This document shows, one piece after another, positions 34,768 to 45,017 of a DNA stretch of 64,000 bases; within the stretch, counting starts at the first letter, position 1, and every line of letters begins with the position of its first letter. Source of the stretch: Sweltsa coloradensis (taxonomy: Eukaryota; Arthropoda; Insecta; Plecoptera; Chloroperlidae); contig JAMZAV010000977.1 in the NCBI GenBank assembly GCA_024449915.1, positions 143,403 to 207,402 on the forward strand, written 5' to 3'. The translations under genes and the position numbers were made by a program. The notes under the pieces were generated by a model, which made no database searches, had not been told where the DNA came from, and saw only the letters and a list, made by a program, of their open reading frames with translations.

Positions 34768-34848
34768 GTCCATTCGACCGGGGTTCGAACCCGACCCTCC
34801 TACATTCCAGATAGGCATCTTAGAAAACTAGACCACTGAGACGGTAAC
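34768..34848 (-). repeat. tRNA-like sequence
   Basis: Minus strand: CAGTGGTCTAGTTTTCTAAG and GGGTCGGGTTCGAACCCCG, with the same GCCTATCTGGAATGTAGG arm as the copy at 31593. A 4-base insertion disrupts the A box. Preceded by ATTCTGAAATTAAAAAAGTC as in that family. Confidence 0.5.
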
Positions 34849-34869
34849 ATTTTACCTTCTGTGTGATTG

Positions 34870-36323
34870 TAATAGGCTATTTGCACAAATTCTGTAAGTG
34901 TATTTTTTCGATAGCCACTAACACCCTATAGAACACCAAAAAAAAATTAGATCTCTACATTCATTAGTTTGGCCGTAATATTGTTTTTAGTTTTCTTGGT
35001 CAAATTAGTGTTTTGAAACGCACCTGGTCGCGCGCCATTTTCGTGACGTCACCGGCCATGTAGGCTACCAGCGGACGCATGGGATAACACGCGCAGGGGC
35101 CCTGCTTTCGCGGCAATCAGCAATGAATATCGAATTATAAGTATTGTGTTGTTCCTTTATGCACTAGCACTTGTGTAGCTACGCTAAATAAGCTGTATTT
35201 AAGTGTTCCCAAAGATTTGAGGCGTAAATTGACATAGTAACATAGTAATGAATGATAATAGGGAATGTGGCTGCCAAAACGAACTTTTAGATTGTAGGCC
35301 GAGCTATATGCCCGGCCTATAGGTCAATAATCTCGGGGGTTTCGCACTGTTTTTTTTTTTTTTTTTTACACATTATATTCGTTTTAATTAGAGGTGGCAT
35401 TGTATTATGATAAGTTACTAATTTATCTTACTGTATAAGTTACAAAAATATGTATTCTTGTATGCATTACCCTTCTTGGCGTCGAATAGCCATCCTACAT
35501 AAAAGTGAAAATCCTGATCGCGGCTAACCTCACGGTGGTAAATAAGCATGGGTTGTGGTTGCCAAAACTATTATGCTAATTATTAATGTCCGTGAGCTTT
35601 TAAAATCATTTTCTAATCTATAAAAGTGCAAAATTAACTTTTTATTGTAGGCCGAGCTATATGCCCGGCCTATAAGGCCTACAATCTCGGGGGTTATGCA
35701 CGGGAAATCGTATTTTTTGGTACATTATATTCGTTATTAATTAGTGGTGGCATTGTATTGTGATAAATTACTCATTGTGTCTTACTGTATAAATAACATG
35801 AATATATTTTCTTGTATATATTGCCCTTCTAGGCGTCGAATAGCCAAACCTATACTTGAAAATCCTAGGCCTAGATAGCTGTTCTTACGGTGGTTTCGCG
35901 CACAGAGGTTTTGCGGGAAAGTTAATTTGGGTAGGTTTGTACGTTATCATCGAATGGCAGTGAAGTATGGTTAATTACTCATTTACCTATTAGAATCAGA
36001 GACTTCTGGTTAATTAATATTATTAGCCTCTGCCTTCCTTAAATCCATTCTGTCAGGTAGGCCTGCGTATTGGAGTTGCGCGTCAACCAAGCAAGTCCAC
36101 TGCCTCTACGTGCTTCTTACATGGCGGGTGACGTCACGACCAATCAGAGCGCGTTATCGGTTGCCACGGCGGCATTTGAAAAATACGCATTTTCAAACAC
36201 AGTTTTCTTATAGAATACATTTTTTTCAAACGTTCTAACCAATTTTTTTGTGTTTAGAATTAAAAGAACATCAGGAAACACCCATTAATTAGCATTTTTG
36301 AACTTCTTGCATATACCCCATTG
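34870..36323. mobile_element. Right arm of the giant inverted repeat
   Basis: Reverse complement of 29851-31579, ending ATATACCCCATTG at 36323. It has two of the inner 350-base units and a T-run at 35350-35370 where the left arm has normal sequence. The loop between the arms is about 3.3 kb and contains an odorant receptor exon. Confidence 0.85.
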
Positions 36324-36935
36324 CATATTAATAGATACATCGGAATGGACGAAAAAAATATAAGGATAAATGTGTTTATTTTACAATTCCACACACGGGA
36401 GTGTTTCACGACTAACAAAAATCTAGAAGATATGATTGTTTTCTGTAAGATTACGTTTCAACTCTTTTTTTTTAAGTTTTACAGAGAAAAAAATCGTTTT
36501 CCGAAATCGTGTTTTCTGTGAATATTGTTGCTTTTCGGCTACATACAGGTTAAATTCACAGATAATACTATTTATTGCAAATATTCATTTTTTTAAACAT
36601 TAAACTCAAAGAAACATTCATCTACGTGCTAGATGTAGTTGCAGATTGAAATAATATTGAAGATGCAATATTGGCCAATTGTGTCCGTTCATTTTTTCAA
36701 TATATTTTATACTTTTTTTTGCATATTATTATGTTTTTTTTAATGAAAGAACATGGTAGAACATAATGGTTTGTTTGAAGCTTTCTCGGTTATACACATT
36801 CATGACTGCTTTTTCGGGTAGACCGTGTAAGTGTAGGCAAGTTATTGATAAATTACCGTGAAACACCAACGTTTCGTGGCCGCTGTGGACCACATTGTCA
36901 AGGTGAATGATGGTGTTATTAATTTTCGTATTCTT
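36324..36935. other. No gene recognised
   Basis: A 66-codon frame at 36321-36521 overlaps a fragment of the GTCGGGAAACACTCCCG family ('acacgggagtgtttcacgac') and is not taken as a gene. Confidence 0.4.
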
Positions 36936-36963
36936 TTATTAATTATTTAATTAATTAATTAAT

Positions 36964-37006
<43 letters not shown>

Positions 37007-37039
37007 TTAATTTATGTATTTATTTATTTATTTATGTAT

Positions 37040-37070
<31 letters not shown>

Positions 37071-37075
37071 TTAAA
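36936..37075. repeat. (TTTA)n / (TTAA)n microsatellite
   Basis: About 140 bases of TTTA units, with TTAA at the left end and a few TGTA interruptions. Confidence 0.95.
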
Positions 37076-37412
37076 CGTCTTTCCTAATTAGTAAAAAACT
37101 AATTTAGAAAGGAGGACAACTAAATAAATCCAATGAAATGAAATATTTAAAATAGTAATAGTACAACAACAATGTATTAATAACACAATAGTCAATTTTA
37201 AAAAGGACGTTAATGAAATGATTAAATGAACCAAAATTTAAAAGGGGAAAAATGAAAGGAAAGAAAAGAAAAAAGAAAGAAAGAAAAAAATCTAGCTTGT
37301 GCTTTGTCGTTGTGCCAGACCACATGGAGGACGCAGTTGAAGCAAAATGGAACAAAGTTGAATGGCTATTGATAACAAATATAAAATCAGACATGTGGTT
37401 TATGTTTCTTAC

Positions 37413-37512
37413 CTGGAGTGTCATGAATAGTGACAGGCAGACAGCTACGGAGCACGCGACTAGATCGAGGAACAATATGTAGTCACATCGCATCTGGACT
37501 TCATTTATTGTA
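37413..37512 (-). CDS. Odorant receptor, TM5 exon
   Basis: A 100-base exon between acceptor TTTGTCAACAG and donor GTAAGA. One base completes the Arg codon begun in the previous exon, giving HGEIIR-TINEVQ, and 33 codons follow. The product NEVQMRCDYILFLDLVAC and SVAVCLSLFMTLQ is TM5 of an insect odorant receptor. It leaves in phase 0 to the exon at 33876-33980. Confidence 0.85.
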
Positions 37513-37708
37513 CTGTTGACAAAACGCACTTTGAAACAGTAATACACCATTTTATCAACAACAAGAAATATTTTATAAGTAGCGAAATACTAAAAAAAAA
37601 AAACAAGTCAGCTTACGAATAACTTTAACCACAGTAACAACTACATATACAGCAATAATGCAAAGTAATAATATAACAGACAAACAATTTTAGCTTTTGG
37701 TCTCTCAC

Positions 37709-38451
37709 CGTATAATCTCGCCGTGGATCTCGGTGCAATAAACAAGATGGCGTCTCATCTCTGCTTCAAGGTCAAACTTGTCGACCTTGATATTTATCTC
37801 TGGCAATGGAGTCTTTGTCTTCTGCTTCTTAGCTTCGTCTTCAACAACCACTTCTTGCAAGTTCATCTGTACTTCTAATAAACGTAAGTTTTCAACTATA
37901 TTATCTCTTAAGGCATTTGAAATTTTTGATACTGATAGTCTAGGTTCTTGTTTCATTACTTGAGTGTCGACATGTGTATTCCTTATCTCAATCGCATTTA
38001 AGCTTGAATCTTCGGTGTCTTGAATAGCGTCACTTTGCACGTTTGGACGTATGAATTTCAATCTTATGTTCTCTTGAACGTAACTTCTTTCAGAATCGAA
38101 TTCTTGATTGTCTGAATCATCCATGTGCACATTTCTCTCTATCATGCTTTGCAAAGCTATTTTGTTCACATTTTCCAACTTGAATTGAAGCATCTCTAGG
38201 TAACCAGACAAGTATATCAGACAACACACTATACACGAGTCAAAGCATGCAATAATGAGGGTACAAAATAATCCAGAAGTTACGGACCCTAAGTACCAAA
38301 CCTCGTACATCGGAGATTCGAGGGGTAGGTTGTAGTGCATTGGAAAACGTCGTTCTTCTTCAAACAGGGGCTTAATGGTGAAAGCAAGTGAAAAAATACT
38401 CAAAGAAGTAACAGTTAAAATAGAATACAGTTTAGCTCTCCATTTGCATCC
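37709..38451 (-). CDS. Odorant receptor, TM3-TM4 exon with a very long intracellular loop 2
   Basis: An exon of up to 743 bases whose donor is GTGAGA (37708-37703). It encodes TM3 (ILTVTSLSIFSLAFTI), an extracellular loop with FPMHYNLPLESPMYEVWYL, TM4 (TLIIACFDSCIVCCLIYLSG) and the family block LEMLQFKLENV. After about 127 polar residues the family pattern resumes with LEAEMRRHLVYCTEIHGEIIR. In ordinary receptors this loop is about 30 residues, so roughly 100 residues are extra, rich in Asp, Glu, Ser and Asn, with a Lys cluster (AKKQKTKT). Only the co-receptor Orco normally has an enlarged loop here, and this sequence is not Orco-like elsewhere. The start is a tentative acceptor, CCCAG at 38456-38452, which coincides with the edge of a GC-rich repeat. 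Exons for the N-terminus, TM1 and TM2 were not found. Confidence 0.85.
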
Positions 38452-38689
38452 CTGGGCCCCGATTCATGTACATTTTTATCCCAGTATAAGCAGAGTTAGG
38501 TGGTATAAGTGCGGTATAACTCCGAATCCAATTCATGAAGACTTATCCCGCCTCGCACGGGGATAAGAAAATATGTAAACAGTTGGCGGATATTTTAAAT
38601 TTTGCGTCTATGTGTAAAACGAAAAAGTTTTCATTACTCTCATAAAACAAATCAGAAACCGTCTCGGGCCTAGGCCCACCCACATGAAA

Positions 38690-39320
38690 AAATAAGTATT
38701 AATAATGTATTTCCATAAACGAAAATGCATTGAAAATTAATTTCCGAAATTACTTTTTACCAAACACATGATAAAATGCGTTTTTAAATACATTTGTAAC
38801 AATTTGTTTCCAGTCGCGTCATTTAAAAATACATTTAAAATACATTTTGAAGAATGTTTTCCCAGGACAAGAAGTAAGTGTTTTGCACAACATATACATA
38901 ATGCATTATTTTTACATTTATATATGGCTTTTAAAAATTAATTTCATAAAATATATTTTGATTGTCATTTGTATACATATATTTTATTAACATTACATTA
39001 TAGTACATCACAAATACATTTTTTAATAATACTATATTGACAAAATATATTAAAAATACAATTTTTAATGCATTTCATAAAACATTATTATTTATGGGTG
39101 GAAGTGTTTTGTAAACCATTTAATTAATGTATTTTTTCTAAGGATAAAAATGGCGTATGAAAATAAATTTCATCAAAATATATTTTCATTAGAATTTTCA
39201 TAAATCAGTTTTATTTACACACCCAATTAACATAAATGAAATACATTTTAAGAAATACTTTTTGACATACTATAAAGTACATACATGAAACATACAGTAT
39301 TTAGAGAAATTGTAGAATAT
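38690..39320. repeat. Dispersed AT-rich repeat F, copy 1
   Basis: Rich in 'aatacattttt' words. Shares the order 'aagtgttttgcacaacatat', 'ttatgggtggaagtgttttg', 'atttacacaccca' with copy 2 at 39890-42245. Non-coding. The uninterrupted part near 38945-38975 serves as the empty site for the 40110-41954 insertion. Confidence 0.7.
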
Positions 39321-39440
39321 TTGATGTCTCATTTTGTTGTTTTTTTAAAACTATTTCTGCTCTCGGGTTATTTAAAAAAAAAACTAATATCATATTATCA
39401 AAAACATATCAAAACAAAACATTAGTAGGATGGCGTTTAT

Positions 39441-39825
39441 CACTAGGCCTACGTTTATCAGGCGGGCTGGGCTCGGACTACTCGGTGCGAGCTTATTTTG
39501 CTTGGTAAACTCTCTGATGTGCACCATGGCCGTCTCGGCTCGGTCACAAAGTCGAGCCAACTCGGTTTAATTGACATGATCTAGAATTTTACTGCAGGGC
39601 CCAAATCGCTAGCTCAATGCGAACTCGCGGCAATTTTCTTTATAATCGTCCAATCATTGATATATTTAGCAAGCGGTGACATTTCTAAACCTTTTAACTA
39701 GCTCCGACTTATCGAGCTATAGATCCGGCCTGCATAAAAGCTCGTGATAAACTTTAGTGAATTGAGATTGGAAATCCAGCACGCACTGAGTAGTCCGAGA
39801 CCAGCCCACCTGATAAACGTAGTGC
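39441..39825. mobile_element. CACTA-ended MITE
   Basis: Left end CACTA-ggccta-CGTTTATCAGG..GGGCTGGG and right end CCCACCTGATAAACGTAGTG are inverted apart from the 6-base GGCCTA insertion. The next block, CTCGGACTACTCGGTGCG, is mirrored by CGCACTGAGTAGTCCGAG. CACTA termini are the hallmark of the CACTA/EnSpm superfamily, whose transposase type is encoded at 42372-47362. Target duplication not clear. Confidence 0.7.
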
Positions 39826-40442
39826 ATATTATGTTGTGCCATCAAAACTGGTATAAAACGTATGCGACTTTGTCATAAATTTGATTTTATTCAATCTTAA
39901 CGATCATTTTTTACAAAATAAATGTTAAAAATACATTTTTTAATACATTTTCATGAAATTTATATCAGTAAAGTCATAAAAAATACTTTTCATAATACAT
40001 TGTAAGGAATGTGTTTCCAGTAAGAGGAAAAAGTGTTTTGCATAACATATAAATAATACTTTATTTTTAATGGCTTCAAAAAATTAAATCCGTATAATAT
40101 ATTTCAATAGGGAACTAGCCTTCATTCCAGAAATCGAATATGTTAAAGATAACATCTAAAAAAAAATAACATAAAAGTTTTTTTTGTCTAAGGTTAATAC
40201 TTTTCTCAATATTTAACGCTGAAATTTGAATCTGGCTTCCCGCCAAAAGACAACACGAAAAGTAGTGTGACGTCAGACTGCTGACCGCAGCCTAGCACAG
40301 ACCCAAAGGCGCACCGCTATCTAGATATAAATGGTAGATATTCTACCATCCAGTCGGCGGTGGGTCAAACACATCCTAGCAGACAGCTGCCGTCACTGCG
40401 CCTGCTGTCATTCCTGCTATCGTTTTTTAATGATCCTTTTGA

Positions 40443-40590
40443 TTGATTTTAAAAGAAATTACGCTTTATAAAAGGTGTAAGGTACCAATGTGTTTAAACA
40501 CCACTCTAGAAACACCGGAGAAAGTATTTATATATGTGCCAAAAAGAACTAAACAGGTGAAAATAATGGTTAAACGCAACAAGACGAGAA
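40443..40590 (+). pseudogene. THAP-type zinc finger start, left arm
   Basis: Encodes RCKVPMCLNTTLETPEKVF followed by IYVPKRTKQVKI. The C-x4-C spacing followed by a hydrophobic/Pro block is the start of a C2CH THAP DNA-binding domain, common at the front of P-element-like and other transposases. The frame breaks after about 80 codons and the later His/Cys pair is missing. Degenerate. Confidence 0.45.
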
Positions 40591-40924
40591 TATGTCAAGG
40601 AGTCGTAGGCGCCTCTAGCCTACCGCTGCAAATTCACATTAATTGGTCTACCTACTACTTTTTTATTTCGCAGGTTAGTTTCCTATGAGCTTCTAATTTA
40701 CCTCGGGATTATTATAAGCCTAGGACCTATACGTAACTCATTTTCTCGCGGGGAAATATTCCAAATATGTAGTTAAAAATTTTGAATTTGTGACATTCTC
40801 CCATGCGAGAAAACGCCTCTTACGTTTAGGCCCTAGACTTATAATTCCAAGGCAAATTTTGCTGCATGAATATTTGGCCGGAGCCTAACAGAAGCTTATA
40901 GGAAATTCACTTGTGAATTAAAAA

Positions 40925-41115
40925 GCTAGTAGACCAATTAATAATATTTACTTGCATCAAAGTGGTCTTCACAACAGTAGAATTAATTTGTAGAGGGGGC
41001 GTCCTCATCAAAACATTCTCGTGCTGCAGCTTTGAACAATTCTTTTTGCCCTGTTTGTCGTTTGGTTCTTTTGGCACGTGTATAAAAATAAATGATCTTC
41101 TCCGGTGTTTCTACA
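40925..41115 (-). pseudogene. THAP-type domain, right arm (inverted copy)
   Basis: Minus strand reads TTVETPEKIIYFYTRAKRTK, then KELFKAAARE, a stop, and FYCCEDHFDASKY. The last block fits the C-x2-H-F end of THAP domains, so this copy keeps the second metal-binding pair that the left copy lacks. The first Cys pair is damaged. Neither arm alone makes a full domain. Confidence 0.5.
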
Positions 41116-42371
41116 GTGGTAGCCTTTGCCCTCTTGGTAGACCTAGGCCCTTAGGACCTAGGGCCGAGGTAGGCCTATCACTACGCCCAGGTCTAGGCGC
41201 ATATTTAAATATAAAATCTAAAGCCCTGCCAAACATCAATGATATAAATGATATCATCATAATCAACCTAAAAAAACTAGGCTAAGGATACAGGAAATGC
41301 CTCGGCCTAGCCCTACCTAGGCTAGGCTATGTCTAGGGCATCGAAATGGACATTTTATAGAATTGGTTTACCTATAACCTAGGGCAAAGACACAGCCTAG
41401 GGCGTAGGGCCTAGCCTAGCGCAGCCTTGAATGACTGTGTACGACTACGCCAGACCATAAACCTACAAATTCTTTCCCATAGAGAAATAACCGGGGCTCT
41501 TTCCCACCAATGAGAAATAAATCGCTTTCTAGTCAAGGTCGGGTAGACGCACTGTCAAAATCACGGGGTTCTTAAGTCATGGTCGTCATCTTTGTCATCG
41601 TTCGTGTTGTTGTTGTCAAAATAGTCCGATTATTGATGAGATGAGCACGGTCCACTGGATTGCCTCTAGGCTTCGCTGCCGCGCACGGCCGCTCGTCGAA
41701 CTTTTGTTGTTGTTGTTGTAGTATTTATTTCTTGATAAATACAAACTACAACGATGAGCGTGCTGCAAGCTACGTAACGCAGTTGAACCAACAACGAGCG
41801 TTTGCGCGGGGGTTCAAAACCCTATAACTTTGTACCCTCGTAGTTACCACGGATGATTTAAAAAAAAAAATCTTTCAATTGTGAAGTTTATTTAACTGTG
41901 TTCTATAAATAATAAAAAATGAAAAACGTGAATTTGAGACCAAGGCTAGTTCCCTATTGTCATGTGTATAAATTCATTTTATTAACATTCCTACTTAGAG
42001 TATTACAAATACATTTTGAAGTAATACTATTTTACCAAATAAATTTAAAATACAATTACTAATACATTTAAAAGGAACGCTATCACTTATGGGTAGAAGT
42101 GTTTTGTAAAACATTTTAATAAGATATTATTTTTAAAGTATATAAATGGTGTAAGAAAATTAATTAAATCATAACATATTTTCATGAACGTTTACATTAC
42201 TCATTTTTATTTACACACCCATGTAATATAAAATATGAAATTGTGAGATATCCCTAAAAGTTTGAATAAAATAATGTTCTGTTCAAGGAGAATTTAAATG
42301 TACCGGTACTGAGTTTATCTCTTGAAAATTGTATTTATAGGATGTTTACTGTAATATAAAAATGTGTTTTT

Positions 42372-44813
42372 TTATGTTAGCATTTCCAAGTTGTTTGGTG
42401 GTAAACATACAAACATATGGCCACGATGTGGAGTGCCAAGAAAAACTACTTTTCTAGCAATATTGATAACATTCACAGCAGAGTTGTCATCGTTATCCTC
42501 CAGAGCTATTAAATATGTTAAATCAGTAAAATGTTTTAAATCTCTGCTGAAATAGTTATGGGCAACTTTATTTAAGTGTTTTCCCATAGCAAAACAATGA
42601 TTGTCATAAACAAGAAAAGTTTTGATTGAAAATATGTTCCCATCTTTGAGAACCACAGTGTAACTATTCCTTTTTTTAACTTTTTTGTAATTTTCACAAT
42701 GTATGATCTCGTGACTAATGACAACTCTGTCATAATACTTGACTTGTGCAAAACGATTGATTGGTACGTGTAACTTTTGCAATGCCAGATAGTCAGAACC
42801 AGAAACAGGGCATAGCTTAGGTAAACCTAATACTTGAATAGTATCACCTATGGCCAAGGAATTTTTTATTGGGGTCTTCGCATTTAAAGTTACTGATGTT
42901 AAAAATGACCTCTCTTCACACGACATTGATGGTGTAACAGCTTTTTCAAGTTTCATCATTGCCATTTTTATCTGGAAAGTGTCTACTATTTGAAGAGGAA
43001 CACCATTGGAGCTTCGTATAGATTTTAATAACTCTGCGTTGTAATCCTCATACACAAATGCAGAATGTGCCCACAAGGGTCCCCAATTCAAGACACTTTG
43101 GGGTAAGTGCTCACAAAGATGAACATTAAAACTAGAATTTTCTTTGCCATACAGCTCTTCGACACGTTTTACAAAGTGAATTAAAATTCGCTCTGCATTC
43201 ACTACCTCACTTTTTGCAATGCTGTTTTGAAGCAGGATGTAAATACCATTAACTAACCAGCCCCAATGATATAAAAATCTATCAGGTAAAATACCTTTGA
43301 GAGTGGGAGTGCTGTAGTATATTAGCCACGCGTACCACTCGTGGGCTTTCCAAAACTTTCTTTCTGTAACAGAACGTGGGGTTCTTGATATGAATAGCGG
43401 AGGTTTGAAAGACAAAAGAACTTCATTGATATCATCCACACGATTTCCTATGTAGTAGGGTTTGTCATGGTTTTTGGTATCAAGCCACAAAGACATGAAT
43501 TGCCGACAGATGCCTAGAAGTACCGAGTGCATATAATCCGGTATCAGACCCTCTACAATGTCAAAGTTGGGTATGTTTAATAGCTCTGAAGGTTGTTTGA
43601 GACCAAATTCACTTTTCTCCCCATCAATGGCCATATTCATGTGATTTACAGTGTCCACATGGTTTCTTCTTGGTTGAGCTTGATGAGGATATACCCTGGT
43701 GTGACCCCTGCCTTTTTCAACCACTTCACCAGGGTGGAGGCAAAATCCACATCCATATAAACCATTGTATTGCGTAGAGCACTGAAGGAGTGGCCGAGCA
43801 ACGGAGTCACAAACTCCAATCAAAACGAATACTTTTGAGTTCTTCTGTATCCCACTTGAAACATATGTTAAGCCCTGCTCAGCTAAGAGTTGTGACTCTG
43901 CAATGAAAGGCTTCAGAAAGTTGTTCATTTCTGGTTTTTTGGGTCCAAACCACAAGCTTGCAAGCATTACATTTTTCTTTCTTTGAGATGGTGAGAATTC
44001 ATTTATAGTACATAGAATTGGCCACATTGAAAACCCAGAAGAGCTAAAAACAGGTACACCGTCACAGCTAAAGCTTATAGATAGATCTTGCTTGTTTTTA
44101 ATTGTATTTTTGTACAATTTTCCGTCACACACATCAGATAGATAATAGTTTAGGCCTACAGGCTTATCTTTCACCAAACCTAACTCTTCTTCAGTGTGAC
44201 TTTCGAGTATTATTTTAAGTTGGTCCATTAGTGGTACATGAATAAAAAAGTTCCCTAATTTGACATTAATTTTACTATCAACATTAGTATCACATTCACC
44301 GCAAGTTGCATATGCAAGGTCTTCGTTAATCACTCCCACATAAGAATTGCATTCAGCGTTTGGGCATATATGATGAACTGTTGTACTTGTGTGTTTTCCA
44401 ATTGTGGTCTTTAATTGGTACTTATTTTTTGGAACAACTGGCCTATTAGCACACAAATTGATTAAACGCATAATATCCGTGCATGCAGCATCAGTCAAAT
44501 TATGTCGTTGCTTGACTGCCATGCAGAGAACTGCTCTTTTGGTTATATCGTCAGTTTCAACATTTGTTTCACCAAGATCTTGGAAAAAATCATCGTTCTG
44601 CTGATATAAGCTGCCCTCTTCGGATACATTTGAATTACCTTCATCTTGATCATCCCGGTTCATTGGTTCATCATGTTCATCACCTACAGACCTAGTTGTC
44701 CTATGCCTACTCAAGTTACTACTGCTACTGTCATTAGAGTCAGATAGCTCATCATTACTATCTGACTCAAGTAGTTCTTCATCATTAGGCCTACAACTAG
44801 TTCTGTCCTGATC
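42372..44813 (-). CDS. tnp2-type (CACTA/EnSpm) transposase, main exon
   Basis: A 2442-base exon: acceptor CATTTTTTAG (AG at 44814-44815), then 813 codons and a stop. It begins with an acidic Ser/Asp/Glu tail. A zinc-ribbon-like set follows (CPNAECNSYVG, ATCGECDTN). Then come SFSCDGVPVFSSSGFSMWP and VLIGVCDSVARPLLQC, whose Asp residues suit the DDE catalytic core, and a CGFCLHPGEVV metal site. EGLIPDYMHSVLLGICRQ is the hallmark of the tnp2 family. Further on, HLPQSVLNWGPLWAHSAFVYE marks the DUF4218-like region. The reading frame is open throughout. Joins in phase to the exon at 46512-46629. Its role would be cutting and joining DNA at CACTA ends, in the nucleus. It could be active, or kept by the host. 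Confidence 0.85.
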   Translation of the reverse strand, partial: DQDRTSCRPNDEELLESDSNDELSDSNDSSSSNLSRHRTTRSVGDEHDEPMNRDDQDEGNSNVSEEGSLYQQNDDFFQDLGETNVETDDITKRAVLCMAVKQRHNLTDAACTDIMRLINLCANRPVVPKNKYQLKTTIGKHTSTTVHHICPNAECNSYVGVINEDLAYATCGECDTNVDSKINVKLGNFFIHVPLMDQLKIILESHTEEELGLVKDKPVGLNYYLSDVCDGKLYKNTIKNKQDLSISFSCDGVPVFSSSGFSMWPILCTINEFSPSQRKKNVMLASLWFGPKKPEMNNFLKPFIAESQLLAEQGLTYVSSGIQKNSKVFVLIGVCDSVARPLLQCSTQYNGLYGCGFCLHPGEVVEKGRGHTRVYPHQAQPRRNHVDTVNHMNMAIDGEKSEFGLKQPSELLNIPNFDIVEGLIPDYMHSVLLGICRQFMSLWLDTKNHDKPYYIGNRVDDINEVLLSFKPPLFISRTPRSVTERKFWKAHEWYAWLIYYSTPTLKGILPDRFLYHWGWLVNGIYILLQNSIAKSEVVNAERILIHFVKRVEELYGKENSSFNVHLCEHLPQSVLNWGPLWAHSAFVYEDYNAELLKSIRSSNGVPLQIVDTFQIKMAMMKLEKAVTPSMSCEERSFLTSVTLNAKTPIKNSLAIGDTIQVLGLPKLCPVSGSDYLALQKLHVPINRFAQVKYYDRVVISHEIIHCENYKKVKKRNSYTVVLKDGNIFSIKTFLVYDNHCFAMGKHLNKVAHNYFSRDLKHFTDLTYLIALEDNDDNSAVNVINIARKVVFLGTPHRGHMFVCLPPNNLEMLT

Positions 44814-45017
44814 CTAAAAAATGAAGCAAATTAGTTAAAACTACATACCAACAAAAATGCAAATAAAATAAATAAATACAAATATTACATCAAATGGCGA
44901 ACAAATTACTTTTTTACTTTATTATTAAAACAGCATTGTGACATAGCAAAACCACACCATCTGGATGCAAATATTAATGTTCCCGACATGGACATCAGAG
45001 CTCATAAAAAAATTATT

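Larger units (their letters stand above)
40110..41954. mobile_element. TA-flanked element with GGGAACTAGCC ends and THAP remains
   Basis: GGGAACTAGCCTT at the left and AAGGCTAGTTCCC (ending 41954) are inverted. TA lies on both sides (40108-40109 and 41955-41956), and the flanks join into a continuous repeat F. The inside, about 40460-41115, is an inverted duplication centred near 40780, with one copy of a THAP-like exon in each arm. The right part (41130-41440) is very rich in CCTAGG and AGGCCT words. Confidence 0.75.
39890..42245. repeat. Repeat F, copy 2, split by an insertion
   Basis: The two halves 39890-40109 and 41955-42245 together follow copy 1 at 38690-39320. They are separated by the element at 40110-41954. 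Confidence 0.65.

Noticed and set aside
36936..37075. CRISPR-like regular repeat
   Set aside because: A simple (TTTA)n microsatellite without spacers; the window is eukaryotic.
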